8,710 nt of DNA from the NCBI GenBank assembly GCA_025350445.1, contig JANXXV010000017.1, forward strand, positions 1 through 8,710, given 5' to 3'. Position 1 is the first letter of the stretch. Every line of letters starts with the position of its first letter. Position numbers and translations under genes: made by a program. Under the pieces are notes generated by a model that was not told the DNA's origin, made no database searches, and saw nothing but the letters and a program-made list of their open reading frames with translations. This DNA is from Bryobacteraceae bacterium (GTDB lineage: Bacteria; Acidobacteriota; Terriglobia; Bryobacterales; Bryobacteraceae). Of the stretch, positions 1-7,825 are shown one piece after another.

Positions 1-88
1 ATGTAACAGCGCGTCCGAGCGTTTATCGCATTCGCATGAAAGTCGCAGGTGTTCCCGTGCTATGAACTCAGCATCCATTTTTCCGGCG

Positions 89-353
89 ACCGCGGCGTAC
101 GCGGTACGCGATGATTCTTCCAGCAATCGTTTAGTGGCGCACTGGGCGTTCGCTACATCCGAGCCGTGCCGCCGGTTTGTGGAACCGCCCCCGATTCAAG
201 TGATGCGGGGGCTGGGCAATCCAGAGCCGGGTGAGCCCGGGCACATCTCACGATTCGATCAATCCGCCGGCTATGAACTCTCACCCGGCGCGCGCTTCCG
301 CGCCAGTCGATCGAAAACACGATGCAGCGCAGGGGTGTTCGCGGCCTCGCGAA
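89..353. repeat. Cluster of five short GC-rich hairpins
   Basis: Five perfect inverted repeats lie in 265 bases. They are ACCGCG/CGCGGT (89-94 with 100-105, 5-nt loop), GCCCCCG/CGGGGGC (187-193 with 206-212, 12-nt loop), CCGGG/CCCGG (227-231 with 236-240, 4-nt loop), GGCGCG/CGCGCC (287-292 with 299-304, 6-nt loop) and TTCGCG/CGCGAA (338-343 with 348-353, 4-nt loop). None is followed by a T-run, so they are not ordinary intrinsic terminators. They could be part of a structured RNA or a repeat element, or simply chance in GC-rich DNA. The repeats are read directly; any function is unproven. Confidence 0.4.
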
Positions 354-541
354 ATGGTTCCCGGCCGTAGTCTCCCAATCGAACTACCGCGCGAATCCAT
401 GTGGAAGGGTTCTGAGGCTTACAACCAGTGCCTTGCTATAAAACAGCATGTCCCGCCGCTGCCAACTCCTTTCGGAACGCACCCTCCAGCCGGACGAATC
501 CATTCCTAATGAAATGCTTTACCATGCCATGCTCCTTACTG

Positions 542-570
542 TTCATGAGGATGGAAAACACTGATATATT
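542..570 (+). promoter_or_regulatory. Candidate extended -10 promoter for the PSD1-DUF1501 unit
   Basis: TGATATATT at 562-570 reads as an extended -10 element: TG, one base, then TATATT, one mismatch from TATAAT. Seventeen bases upstream, TTCATG (542-547) is a weak -35, which is typical where an extended -10 is present. Transcription would begin near 577, leaving a leader of about 30 nt before the GTG start at 606. This is a consensus match made by eye and assumes a sigma-70-like factor. Confidence 0.35.
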
Positions 571-593
571 CGGACTTGATAGAGAGACACCCC

Positions 594-598
594 AAGGA
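594..598 (+). promoter_or_regulatory. Ribosome binding site fixing the GTG start of the PSD1 gene
   Basis: AAGGA at 594-598 sits 7 nt upstream of GTG 606, the normal spacing. The same frame can be opened ten codons earlier at TTG 576, but that codon lacks a comparable site and falls about where the predicted transcript begins. The GTG start also puts the basic N-region of the signal peptide right at the N-terminus. Confidence 0.6.
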
Positions 599-605
599 AA
601 AAGTA

Positions 606-3600
606 GTGTCTAAGATATCGACTCATCTAAAACGCAGTCTTACTCCCGGTCTGCTTCTTGCTGCGCTTGGCACAGCCGCAATCGTGGGCGCCGCTGAGAG
701 GCCGCGTCTCGATTACGACCGTGACGTGCGCCCCATTCTCTCAGAGAACTGTTTCCCTTGCCATGGGCAAGACGGAAAGAAGCGAATGGCTTCGCTGCGG
801 CTGGATTCCTTCGAAGGAGCCATCGCGGATCGCGGAGGCCGTGCTGCCCTGGTGCCCGGAAAGCCGGAGGCAAGCGGCATTTATCAGCGCACCGCGATAG
901 AGCAGGGCGCCAGGAAGATGCCTCCAGCCTATTCCAATCGCACACTGACCACGGAACAAGTGGCGCTTCTGAAACGCTGGGTCGACGAGGGTGGCGAATA
1001 TTCGAAACACTGGGCCTTCGTACCGCCTAGGCGGCCGGCTGTGCCCGAAACCGTGGATCCAATCTGGGTGAAGAACCCAATCGACGCCTTCGTTCTTCAA
1101 CGCCTGCATGCGGAAGGGCTGCAACCGAACTCCGCTGCCGCACCGGGAAAATGGCTGCGCCGGGTTTCGCTTGACCTCATCGGGCTGCCTGCTTCACCGG
1201 CTGAACTGGACGCCTTTTCGAACGAGGCGAAAGCTCACGGCGATTCGGCTTACGCTGCCGCGGTCGAACGCCTGCTGGCATCTCCGGCTTATGGAGAGCG
1301 TATGGCAATGGATTGGCTGGATGTGGCACGCTACGCCGACACGCACGGATTCAACAACGACGCCGGGCGCTCCATGTGGCGCTGGCGGGACTGGGTGATT
1401 CAAAGCTTCAACGCCAATATGCCCTATGACCGTTTTCTTACCGAGCAACTGGCCGGGGATTTGCTGCCAAACCCCACTCTGAACCAGCGCATCGCCACCG
1501 GCTTCGGACGCAATCACGTAATCAACTCCGAGGGCGGGATCATTGACGAAGAGTATCGGGTTGAATACGTTTCGGACAGGGTTCGCACTCTGGGGATGTC
1601 CTGGTTGGGGCTGACGCTGGAATGTGCACGGTGTCACGACCATAAATTCGATCCCCTCACCCAACGTGACCATTACCGGTTCTTCGCCTTCTTTAATAAC
1701 GTGCCGGAAGTTGGGGAGGACGGCCGCGTGACAAATGCGGCTCCGCTGATTTCAGCGCCCACCGATGACCAGCAGTCGCAAATGCATGAACTCGAGGCGG
1801 GAATCGCGAAGCTCACGGAGAGGATCGGGAAGCGGCAGAAATCCTGGACTTGGCGCGGCGGCAGCGCGGCACTGGCTCAACGCCTAGCCGCGCAGGCTGA
1901 GGCTCCCACCAACGCCGCGTGGCAAATGCATTGCGAGTCGGCTGACGAATTTGAAGCCGCTCCGGTAAGTGGATTCGTGCCGGCGGACGGCATAGCGGGT
2001 AAGGCGTGCGTCACCTCCCAAATGATTCCGAAGCCGCGGATTGCCGGAAAGGGCGTGCCGATCTCAAAGCGGCAACCGCTAACAATCACCGCATGGCTGC
2101 GTCCTTCACAGACGGATACCGATGTGGCGCTTCTTTCAGATGTGGACTACGCCACCAATCCGGCTGCCACAACGTATGGAAAGGGTATTGAGTTGCGTTT
2201 GATCGGTGGCGAACTGGAATTTCGATTTGGAGATCGACTGCCCGCGTATTTGATAAGAGTCCGCTCAGAGGGTGCCAGTCTCATGCCCGAACAGTGGCGG
2301 CACGTAGCCGTGGTCTATGAAGGCGCCGCCGGCAAGGCCGCCACGCGCGCGGACGCCGCTTGGGTGCGGATGTTCGTGGATGGACATGAGGTGCCGGCGC
2401 GCATTTTGAATGAAGGCGTCACGCTGCCGGATGCGAAGTCCGACAAAGCGACGTCCACCGTGTTTCGTATCGGTTGGGACAACAGCCCGAACGGCGCACG
2501 CTATGCCGGACGGTTGGACGAACTTGCCGCCTGGACCCGCGTACTTAACGATGCCGAAATCACCGGTCTGTTTGAGAGCGTAGCGCTACCGTATGCGGTG
2601 GAGCGTCAGCAGGAGCGGAAAGCTTCGCCGATCGAGACTGATTGGCTCCGGTCCGCACTGCTGCAAGGGACGAACACCGCGCTCGCCAAAGAGCAGCGCG
2701 AACTGAACGCGCGCCGCGCGGAGTTGTTCGCCCTTCGGCGCAACGCTCCTACCGTAATGGTGATGCAGGAAATGCCTTCTCCCCGCCAGACCCACGTACT
2801 ATTGCGGGGCGGTTATAACGCGCCCGGTGAGAAAGTCGAACCCGGAGTGCCGGAAGAATTGTTGGGAGCGTGGCCCGCCGGTGCGCCCAAAAATCGCCTC
2901 GGTTTGGCGCAATGGCTCACCAAGCCCGACCACCCCCTTACGGCGCGCGTGGTGGTCAATCGTTTCTGGCAGCAACTATTTGGAATCGGCCTGGTCAAGA
3001 CGAGCGATAATTTTGGACTGCAGGGCGAATCGCCCAGCCATCCCGAACTGCTGGACTGGCTGGCGCGCGACTTCATCGATTCCGGCTGGAACGTCAAAGC
3101 ACTGATGAAGGAGATTGTGTTGTCGGCTACCTATCGCCAGGATTCGGCCGCATCGCAGGAAGTATTCTCGCGGGATCCGGAAAACCGTCTGCTCGCGCGA
3201 GGGCCGCGTTTCCGGCTACCCGGTGAGATTATTCGGGACCAGGCGTTACTCATCTCCGGACTCCTTGAACCACGTTTGGGCGGACCCAGTGTCTTTCCAT
3301 ACCAACCGCCGGATCTCTACAAGGGCATCGTCGTGGCTGCCGACTATCCGGGCTCCACCTATATCGACAGTAGGGGCGACGATCTCTACCGCCGCAGTCT
3401 CTATACTTTTTGGAAGCGCACAGTGCCGCATCCCACAATGAACGTGTTCGACGCTCCAGACCGGGAGTTCTGCACCGTCCGGCGTTCCACCACGAACACC
3501 CCCATGCAGGCGTTGACGTTGCTGAACGATCCCATCTACGTGGAAGCTGCGCGCAAGCTGGCGGAGCGCGCGATTCACGAAGGCGGCGCCACGCCGGAGA

Positions 3601-3845
3601 GCCGCCTGGAGTATGCTTTCCGGCTTGCCGCGGGGCGCGCGCCGGACGATACCGAAAGACAAATTCTGCACAAAATGTTTGAGCGTATGCTTAGCGATTA
3701 TCGCGCGGATCAGCAGGCAGCCCGGTTGTTTGTTAGCGTCGGAGCGTCAAGCTCCGATGCCTCGATTGCGGTAAGTGAGCTGGCCGCCTATACCGCGGTC
3801 GCGAACATGATTCTTAATATGGACGAAGTGATCACGAAAGGCTAA
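606..3845 (+). CDS. Secreted PSD1 / DUF1549-LamG-DUF1553 cytochrome protein
   Basis: A protein of 1079 residues from GTG 606. The N-terminus is a Sec-type signal peptide: basic residues, a hydrophobic Leu/Ala stretch at about residues 13-28, and cleavage near VGAA. Residues about 35-115 form a planctomycete-type cytochrome c domain (PSCyt1) with haem motif CFPCH (Cys49, Cys52, His53) and a later KMPP segment. DUF1549 follows (about 157-370) and ends with a second CxxCH, CARCHDHKFDP, at 340. A LamG/concanavalin-like domain occupies about 437-658, and DUF1553 about 762-990, containing VVNRFWQQLFG. This is the full order of the large PSD1 family, and nothing appears truncated. The family is exported and nearly always paired with a DUF1501 protein, as here 9 nt downstream. 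Its biochemical role is not established; the haem motif suggests electron transfer, and the LamG domain suggests binding of a glycan or surface partner. The family call is firm; the function is inference. Confidence 0.93.
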   Translation: MSKISTHLKRSLTPGLLLAALGTAAIVGAAERPRLDYDRDVRPILSENCFPCHGQDGKKRMASLRLDSFEGAIADRGGRAALVPGKPEASGIYQRTAIEQGARKMPPAYSNRTLTTEQVALLKRWVDEGGEYSKHWAFVPPRRPAVPETVDPIWVKNPIDAFVLQRLHAEGLQPNSAAAPGKWLRRVSLDLIGLPASPAELDAFSNEAKAHGDSAYAAAVERLLASPAYGERMAMDWLDVARYADTHGFNNDAGRSMWRWRDWVIQSFNANMPYDRFLTEQLAGDLLPNPTLNQRIATGFGRNHVINSEGGIIDEEYRVEYVSDRVRTLGMSWLGLTLECARCHDHKFDPLTQRDHYRFFAFFNNVPEVGEDGRVTNAAPLISAPTDDQQSQMHELEAGIAKLTERIGKRQKSWTWRGGSAALAQRLAAQAEAPTNAAWQMHCESADEFEAAPVSGFVPADGIAGKACVTSQMIPKPRIAGKGVPISKRQPLTITAWLRPSQTDTDVALLSDVDYATNPAATTYGKGIELRLIGGELEFRFGDRLPAYLIRVRSEGASLMPEQWRHVAVVYEGAAGKAATRADAAWVRMFVDGHEVPARILNEGVTLPDAKSDKATSTVFRIGWDNSPNGARYAGRLDELAAWTRVLNDAEITGLFESVALPYAVERQQERKASPIETDWLRSALLQGTNTALAKEQRELNARRAELFALRRNAPTVMVMQEMPSPRQTHVLLRGGYNAPGEKVEPGVPEELLGAWPAGAPKNRLGLAQWLTKPDHPLTARVVVNRFWQQLFGIGLVKTSDNFGLQGESPSHPELLDWLARDFIDSGWNVKALMKEIVLSATYRQDSAASQEVFSRDPENRLLARGPRFRLPGEIIRDQALLISGLLEPRLGGPSVFPYQPPDLYKGIVVAADYPGSTYIDSRGDDLYRRSLYTFWKRTVPHPTMNVFDAPDREFCTVRRSTTNTPMQALTLLNDPIYVEAARKLAERAIHEGGATPESRLEYAFRLAAGRAPDDTERQILHKMFERMLSDYRADQQAARLFVSVGASSSDASIAVSELAAYTAVANMILNMDEVITKG

Positions 3846-3854
3846 GGTTCAATT

Positions 3855-5288
3855 ATGGAATGTGGAAACTACTCCCGCTTCTCATCCCGCCGCGAACTAC
3901 TGGCACGAAGCGGATACGGGCTGGGCGCAGCCGCACTGCATACGTTGCTTGGCGGATCCAAAGCTTTGGCCGCCACACCGCCATTCCCAAACTTTCCGCC
4001 GCGAGCCAAGCGTGTAATCTTTTTGTTTCAGGCCGGCGGCCCGTCGCACCTCGATTTGCTCGACTATAAACCGGAGATGAAAGGCCGGTTTGATCAGGAT
4101 ATTCCCCCTTCGGTGTTCGGAACCCAGCGGATCACCGGCATGGTGGCGCAGCAGGACCGTTTTCCCGTGGCGCCCACCATGTATGGCTTTGCGCAAGCGG
4201 GTAAGAGCGGCACGTGGCTCAGCGAATTATTGCCCCACACCGCCAGGATCGCCGACGAGATCTGCTTGCTCCGCGCCATGCACACGGAGGCGATCAACCA
4301 CGACCCCGCCATTACGTTCCTTCAGACCGGCAGCCAGTTGCCGGGAAGGCCCAGCATAGGCTCCTGGATCGACTACGGCCTGGGTACCGCGAATGAGAAT
4401 CTCCCCGCGTTCGTTGTATTGAATTCGGTTCCAAGCAACGGCATGGCGGACCAGGGGCTGCTGTCGCGTCTTTGGGGAGCGGGCTTCCTGCCCAGCCGCT
4501 ACCAGGGAGTGCAGTTCCGCTCCGCCGGCGACCGCGTGTTGCATCTCTCCAACCCGCCCGGTGTCACCCGCGAACAGCGGAGAACTCTTCTTGACGGATT
4601 AGCCGCTCTTAACGGCGAACTGCATCACCATGTTGGCGACCCTGAGATTGAAACCCGCATCGCACAGTATGAGATGGCGTTCCGGATGCAAGTCAGCGTG
4701 CCGGAACTGGCCGACACGTCAAAGGAGCCCGAGCACGTACACTCGCTGTATGGGGAAGACTCCAACAAGCCGGGGACCTTTGCGGCCAATTGCCTGCTAG
4801 CGCGCCGCCTGGCCGAACGGAATGTCCGTTTCATCCAGCTTTATCATCGCGGCTGGGATCACCACGGCGGACTCACAGAGAAGCTGCCGGTGCTGGCCCG
4901 TGATACCGACCAAGCCTCGGCTGGTCTGATCCTTGACTTGAAGCAGCGTGGGATGCTCGACGATACCTTGGTCATCTGGGGAGGCGAATTCGGCCGCACC
5001 CCTTATGCTCAGGGCCCACTGAAACGCGACAACTACGGCCGCGATCACCATGGTCGCGTCTTTTCCTTGTGGATGGCTGGAGGGGGCGTCAAGCGCGGCT
5101 TCGTTCACGGCAGTTCGGACGATTTCGGGTTCAACGTGGCCGGCGGCGGGGTTGATATCCACGACCTGCAGGCGACCATTCTGCACCTGCTGGGCATTGA
5201 CCACCAGAAGCTGACCTTCCAATTTCAGGGCCGTCAGTTCCGGCTTACCGACGTCAGCGGCCAAGTGGTAAAAGAAATCATCGCCTAA
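3855..5288 (+). CDS. DUF1501 protein with Tat signal
   Basis: A protein of 477 residues. The N-terminus carries a twin-arginine signal: SRRELL with Arg12-Arg13, a hydrophobic Gly/Ala/Leu stretch at 20-34, and an ALA cleavage site ending at residue 39. It is thus probably exported already folded. The rest is a full-length DUF1501 domain, a member of the alkaline phosphatase/sulfatase-like fold. Visible conserved blocks are GGPSHLDLLD (61-70), WDHHGG (334-339), GGEFGRTP (376-383) and GRDHHG (395-400); the Asp, His and Glu residues in them are the likely metal ligands. ATG 3855 is preceded by AAGG (3844-3847), which overlaps the stop codon of the PSD1 gene, pointing to translational coupling in one operon. 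The reaction catalysed by this family is not known to me. Sulfatase- or phosphatase-like hydrolysis outside the cytoplasm is possible from the fold but not shown. Confidence 0.92.
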   Translation: MECGNYSRFSSRRELLARSGYGLGAAALHTLLGGSKALAATPPFPNFPPRAKRVIFLFQAGGPSHLDLLDYKPEMKGRFDQDIPPSVFGTQRITGMVAQQDRFPVAPTMYGFAQAGKSGTWLSELLPHTARIADEICLLRAMHTEAINHDPAITFLQTGSQLPGRPSIGSWIDYGLGTANENLPAFVVLNSVPSNGMADQGLLSRLWGAGFLPSRYQGVQFRSAGDRVLHLSNPPGVTREQRRTLLDGLAALNGELHHHVGDPEIETRIAQYEMAFRMQVSVPELADTSKEPEHVHSLYGEDSNKPGTFAANCLLARRLAERNVRFIQLYHRGWDHHGGLTEKLPVLARDTDQASAGLILDLKQRGMLDDTLVIWGGEFGRTPYAQGPLKRDNYGRDHHGRVFSLWMAGGGVKRGFVHGSSDDFGFNVAGGGVDIHDLQATILHLLGIDHQKLTFQFQGRQFRLTDVSGQVVKEIIA

Positions 5289-5303
5289 GCGGCCTTAAAG
5301 CGT

Positions 5304-5333
5304 TTGACAAAATTGATAGGCGCACTCTAAGAT
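5304..5333 (+). promoter_or_regulatory. Candidate promoter for the E1 operon
   Basis: A perfect -35 hexamer TTGACA lies at 5304-5309. Eighteen bases downstream, TAAGAT (5328-5333) matches the -10 consensus at four of six positions. It lies just after the DUF1501 stop, so the dehydrogenase genes probably have their own transcript, with a leader of roughly 55-60 nt. No terminator hairpin is visible between the DUF1501 stop and this site, so read-through from upstream remains possible. Confidence 0.45.
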
Positions 5334-5340
5334 TGAATAT

Positions 5341-5378
5341 TGTTCAGAACATGGACCTTCTTAAGAACTTACGTTCAG
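5341..5378 (+). promoter_or_regulatory. Paired palindromes in the E1 leader (possible operator)
   Basis: TGTTCAGAACA (5341-5351) is a perfect 5-1-5 palindrome and TTCTTAAGAA (5358-5367) a perfect 10-bp palindrome. GTTCAG from the first recurs at 5373-5378, 31 bases (about three helical turns) from its first copy. All lie just downstream of the predicted transcription start, where a repressor could block the promoter or the RNA could fold. I do not recognise the binding protein. Confidence 0.3.
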
Positions 5379-5397
5379 TCTTGGGACGAGCTGATTG

Positions 5398-6786
5398 ATG
5401 CGGCACCTAATCCTACTGCCTGACTTGGGCCAGACTACCAGCGAGGCGACGGTTCTGCAGTGGCTAAAGCAGACCGGGGAAAAGGTTTCGCGGGGGGAAC
5501 CCCTGCTGGTGGTCCAGACCGATAAAGTGGACATGGAAGTCGAATCTTTCGTCGAAGGGTATCTGCGGGAGGTTCTAGTCTCTGAGGGTACGATCGCTAC
5601 CGCGCTGAAGCCCGTCGCCATCCTGACTGATGCGCCGCAAGAGGCCTATGAACGGCTGACTGATGGACCTCTCATGGTGGCAGCGACATCAGTACCAAGC
5701 ACAGGTCAACCCGCCGCGGTGGAAACCGTGAGAGAGGCTTTGATAGGCGCACCCGCCACGCTCGTTGTGCCGCCGGCCACGCCGGAGCCCGCGAAGGCCA
5801 GGCCGGACCGGAACTCGGAAGTGCCCGCCGAACTGACGGACGGACGCCGGATTGTGCTTCTGCGTCAGATGCTTCGATGCCGCTCGTTCGAGGACCGGGT
5901 GTATTTCCTGTTCCTGCAGGGTCGCATGCCGGGCACTATCCATCAGGCCCAGGGCCAGGAAGCATGTGCGGTGGGTGTCTGCTCCGCTCTCATTGATGGC
6001 GACATGATTACCAGCACGCACCGTCCGCATGAACACGCTGTGGCACGCGGCCTATCGCTCAATAGCCTGATGGCGGAGCTGTTCGCAAAGACGACCGGCT
6101 GTTGCGGAGGTAAAGGTGGCTCCATGCACTTTGGAGATATGGCCTCCGGCATGTTGCCGGCCATCGCTATCGTGGGTGGTGGTATTCCTCTGGCCGCGGG
6201 ATACGCGCTGTCGTTCCAATACCGGAAGGCGGACCAGATTGTGGCTTGCTTTTTCGGCGAGGGCGCCACGAACATCGGATCGTTCCACGAAGGCGTGAAT
6301 ATTGCGGCGATTTGGGATTTACCGGTAGTATTCGTTTGCGAGAACAACCGCTATGGCGCATCCACGGCCATCGAGAAGGTCACGCGCGTTCCGCGAATCA
6401 GCAAGCGCGCGGCAGCCTACGGAATTCCGGGCCGCACAGTCGATGGGAATGACGTGGAAGCGGTATATCACGCGATGCGCGAAGCGGCGCAGCGAGCCGT
6501 GGGCGGCAAAGGGCCAACGCTGCTGGAACTCGAGACGTACCGCTTCTGCGGCCATTCCCGCAGCGACCCCGGTCATTACCGTTCGAAGGAAGAGGTCGCG
6601 GAATGGAAGCTGCGCGATCCGCTTGTGCGGTATGAAGCGTTCTGCATCGAGCGGGGAATACTGAGCGCGGACGGGATTGTCGAAATGAAAGCCTCGGTCG
6701 AGGCCGAGATGGACGACGCTGTATCTTTCGCCGAAGCCAGCCCCAGCCCGTTACCGGAGGATTGTTTAAATCATGTCTTCGCCTGA
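5398..6786 (+). CDS. 2-oxo acid dehydrogenase E1 alpha with N-terminal lipoyl domain
   Basis: A protein of 462 residues. Residues 1-78 are a complete biotinyl/lipoyl domain with attachment motif TDKVDMEV (Lys43 predicted to be lipoylated). A Pro/Ala/Thr-rich linker (about 79-145) follows, then a full E1 alpha subunit (146-462). The E1 part shows HRPHEHAVARG (208-218), GGKGGSMH near 238-245, and a thiamine diphosphate/Mg site GEGATN (from 287) ending in CENN about 30 residues later. The loop GHSRSDPGHYR (from 385) corresponds to the serine-containing loop of pyruvate and branched-chain E1 alpha subunits. It would decarboxylate a 2-oxo acid and reductively acylate lipoyl groups together with the beta subunit encoded next. 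A typical E1 alpha lacks the lipoyl domain, so this is a fusion; no peripheral-subunit-binding motif is seen in the linker. Substrate (pyruvate, acetoin or branched-chain) is undecided. ATG 5398 is preferred over the adjacent in-frame TTG 5395; GAG (5388-5390) upstream is only a weak ribosome site. Confidence 0.92.
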   Translation: MRHLILLPDLGQTTSEATVLQWLKQTGEKVSRGEPLLVVQTDKVDMEVESFVEGYLREVLVSEGTIATALKPVAILTDAPQEAYERLTDGPLMVAATSVPSTGQPAAVETVREALIGAPATLVVPPATPEPAKARPDRNSEVPAELTDGRRIVLLRQMLRCRSFEDRVYFLFLQGRMPGTIHQAQGQEACAVGVCSALIDGDMITSTHRPHEHAVARGLSLNSLMAELFAKTTGCCGGKGGSMHFGDMASGMLPAIAIVGGGIPLAAGYALSFQYRKADQIVACFFGEGATNIGSFHEGVNIAAIWDLPVVFVCENNRYGASTAIEKVTRVPRISKRAAAYGIPGRTVDGNDVEAVYHAMREAAQRAVGGKGPTLLELETYRFCGHSRSDPGHYRSKEEVAEWKLRDPLVRYEAFCIERGILSADGIVEMKASVEAEMDDAVSFAEASPSPLPEDCLNHVFA

Positions 6787-7804
6787 AACATCCCGCAAAC
6801 TAACCATCGTGGAGGCCCTTCGCGAAGCGTTGCGGGAAGAGATGCGGCGTGATGAACGCGTAATCCTTCTTGGTGAAGATATTGGAGTGGAGGGAGGATT
6901 CGGCGGGGCATTCACGGTGACACTCGGCTTTGAAAAGGAGTTTGGTCATCGGCGCGTCCTTGATACTCCAATCTCCGAAGCCGCAATCGCAGGCGTGGCT
7001 GCGGGCGCGGCGATGGGTGGATTGCGGCCCGTCGCCGACGTGCAGTACGGTGATTTCCTGTTCCTGGCAATGGATCAGCTTGCCAATCAGGCCGCCAAGA
7101 TGCGCTACATGTCGGGCGGGAAAATTAGCGTTCCCATGGTGTTTCGAGCGCCCGTTGGCGCCACCACGCGCGGTGCGCAACATGGTCAGTCCCTTGAGGC
7201 GTTCTTTATCCACGTACCCGGAATCAAAGTCGCATGCCCATCCAATCCGTACGATGCGAAAGGGCTGTTGAAGACGGCCATCCGCGATCCGAATCCGGTG
7301 CTGTTCTTTGAACACAAGCTTCTCTATGGAAGTAAAGGTTCGCGAAAAGAAGCCGGTGGGATGGAGTTAATGGGCGATGTTCCTGAAGAAGAATACTTGA
7401 TTCCATTTGGGCAAGCCCGTGTGGTGCGGTCCGGGAAAGACATTACCATCGTGGCGAATCTATTGATGGTTCATAAGTCCGCGCAGGCGGCCCGACTCCT
7501 GGAGGAATCGGGAATCGATGCGGAAGTGATCGATGTGCGCACCCTGGCGCCCCTCGACAACCAGACTATCTTCGCTTCGGTACGAAAGACCGGAAAATTG
7601 CTGATTGTGGAGGAAGGCAACGTTACGGGTGGTTGGGGAGCCGAGGTTGCCGCACGGGTTGCGGATGAATGCATCGATTACCTGGAGGCGCCCATACGCA
7701 GGGTGGCCGCGCCGGACACTCCCGTCCCCTTTGCTCCCGTCATGGAAAACTACTATATTCCTTCCGTTGAACGTATCGTGAACGCGGTGCGGGCGGTCTG
7801 TTAG
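6773..7804 (+). CDS. 2-oxo acid dehydrogenase E1 beta subunit
   Basis: A protein of 343 residues, the usual length for a bacterial E1 beta of the PdhB/AcoB type. It provides the pyrimidine-binding half of the thiamine diphosphate site and pairs with the alpha subunit as an alpha2beta2 enzyme in the cytoplasm. Seen motifs are GEDIG (34-38), DTPISEAAIAG with Glu69 as the likely cofactor-activating glutamate, and GAQHGQSLEAFF with His137. Near the C-terminus are the transketolase C-domain blocks EVIDVRTLAPLD (251-262) and IVEEGNVTGGWG (278-289). Its ATG lies inside the end of the alpha gene (14-nt overlap), and GGAGG at 6756-6760 is 12 nt upstream, so the two genes are cotranscribed and probably coupled. 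There is no lipoyl domain on this subunit, unlike the alphaproteobacterial PdhB proteins. The beta subunit appears intact. Confidence 0.94.
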   Translation: MSSPETSRKLTIVEALREALREEMRRDERVILLGEDIGVEGGFGGAFTVTLGFEKEFGHRRVLDTPISEAAIAGVAAGAAMGGLRPVADVQYGDFLFLAMDQLANQAAKMRYMSGGKISVPMVFRAPVGATTRGAQHGQSLEAFFIHVPGIKVACPSNPYDAKGLLKTAIRDPNPVLFFEHKLLYGSKGSRKEAGGMELMGDVPEEEYLIPFGQARVVRSGKDITIVANLLMVHKSAQAARLLEESGIDAEVIDVRTLAPLDNQTIFASVRKTGKLLIVEEGNVTGGWGAEVAARVADECIDYLEAPIRRVAAPDTPVPFAPVMENYYIPSVERIVNAVRAVC

Positions 7805-7825
7805 CACTCTAACCGGGCAGGCAGG

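Larger units (their letters stand above)
1..575. other. Upstream region without a recognisable gene
   Basis: No reading frame here resembles a protein family I know. A plus-strand frame stays open from base 2 to 370, but its translation is rich in Ser, Arg and Pro, has no recognisable motif and lacks a convincing ribosome binding site, so I do not call it. Frame 3 is open from the window edge to a TGA at 63-65 and could be the last 20 residues of a gene lying mostly upstream; this cannot be judged from so short a piece. What stands out is inverted-repeat structure at 89-353 (separate entry), a 7-bp tandem repeat GTACGCG at 97-110, and the 10-mer CTATGAACTC occurring twice (60-69 and 271-280). 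Confidence 0.5.

Noticed and set aside
27..60. ATGAAAGTCGCA resembling part of group II intron domain V
   Set aside because: The flanking bases do not form the required domain V stem, and no maturase or other intron domain is visible nearby.
271..435. Minus-strand open frame of 54 codons, protein-like in part (WIRAVVRLGDYGR)
   Set aside because: It has no start codon, is bounded by stops on both sides and matches no family I know. It may be a gene remnant, but the evidence is too thin to annotate.
437..442. TATAAA as a -10 element
   Set aside because: The nearest -35-like sequences are spaced 12 or 21 nt away, outside the workable range, and there is no gene start close downstream.
3246..3671. 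Long minus-strand frames opposite the PSD1 gene and similar ones opposite other genes
   Set aside because: They overlap well-supported genes, show no domain signal and are expected in GC-rich coding DNA.
6256..6273. GEG instead of GDG in the thiamine diphosphate motif as a defect
   Set aside because: Branched-chain 2-oxo acid dehydrogenase E1 alpha subunits also carry GEG, so glutamate here is compatible with an active site.
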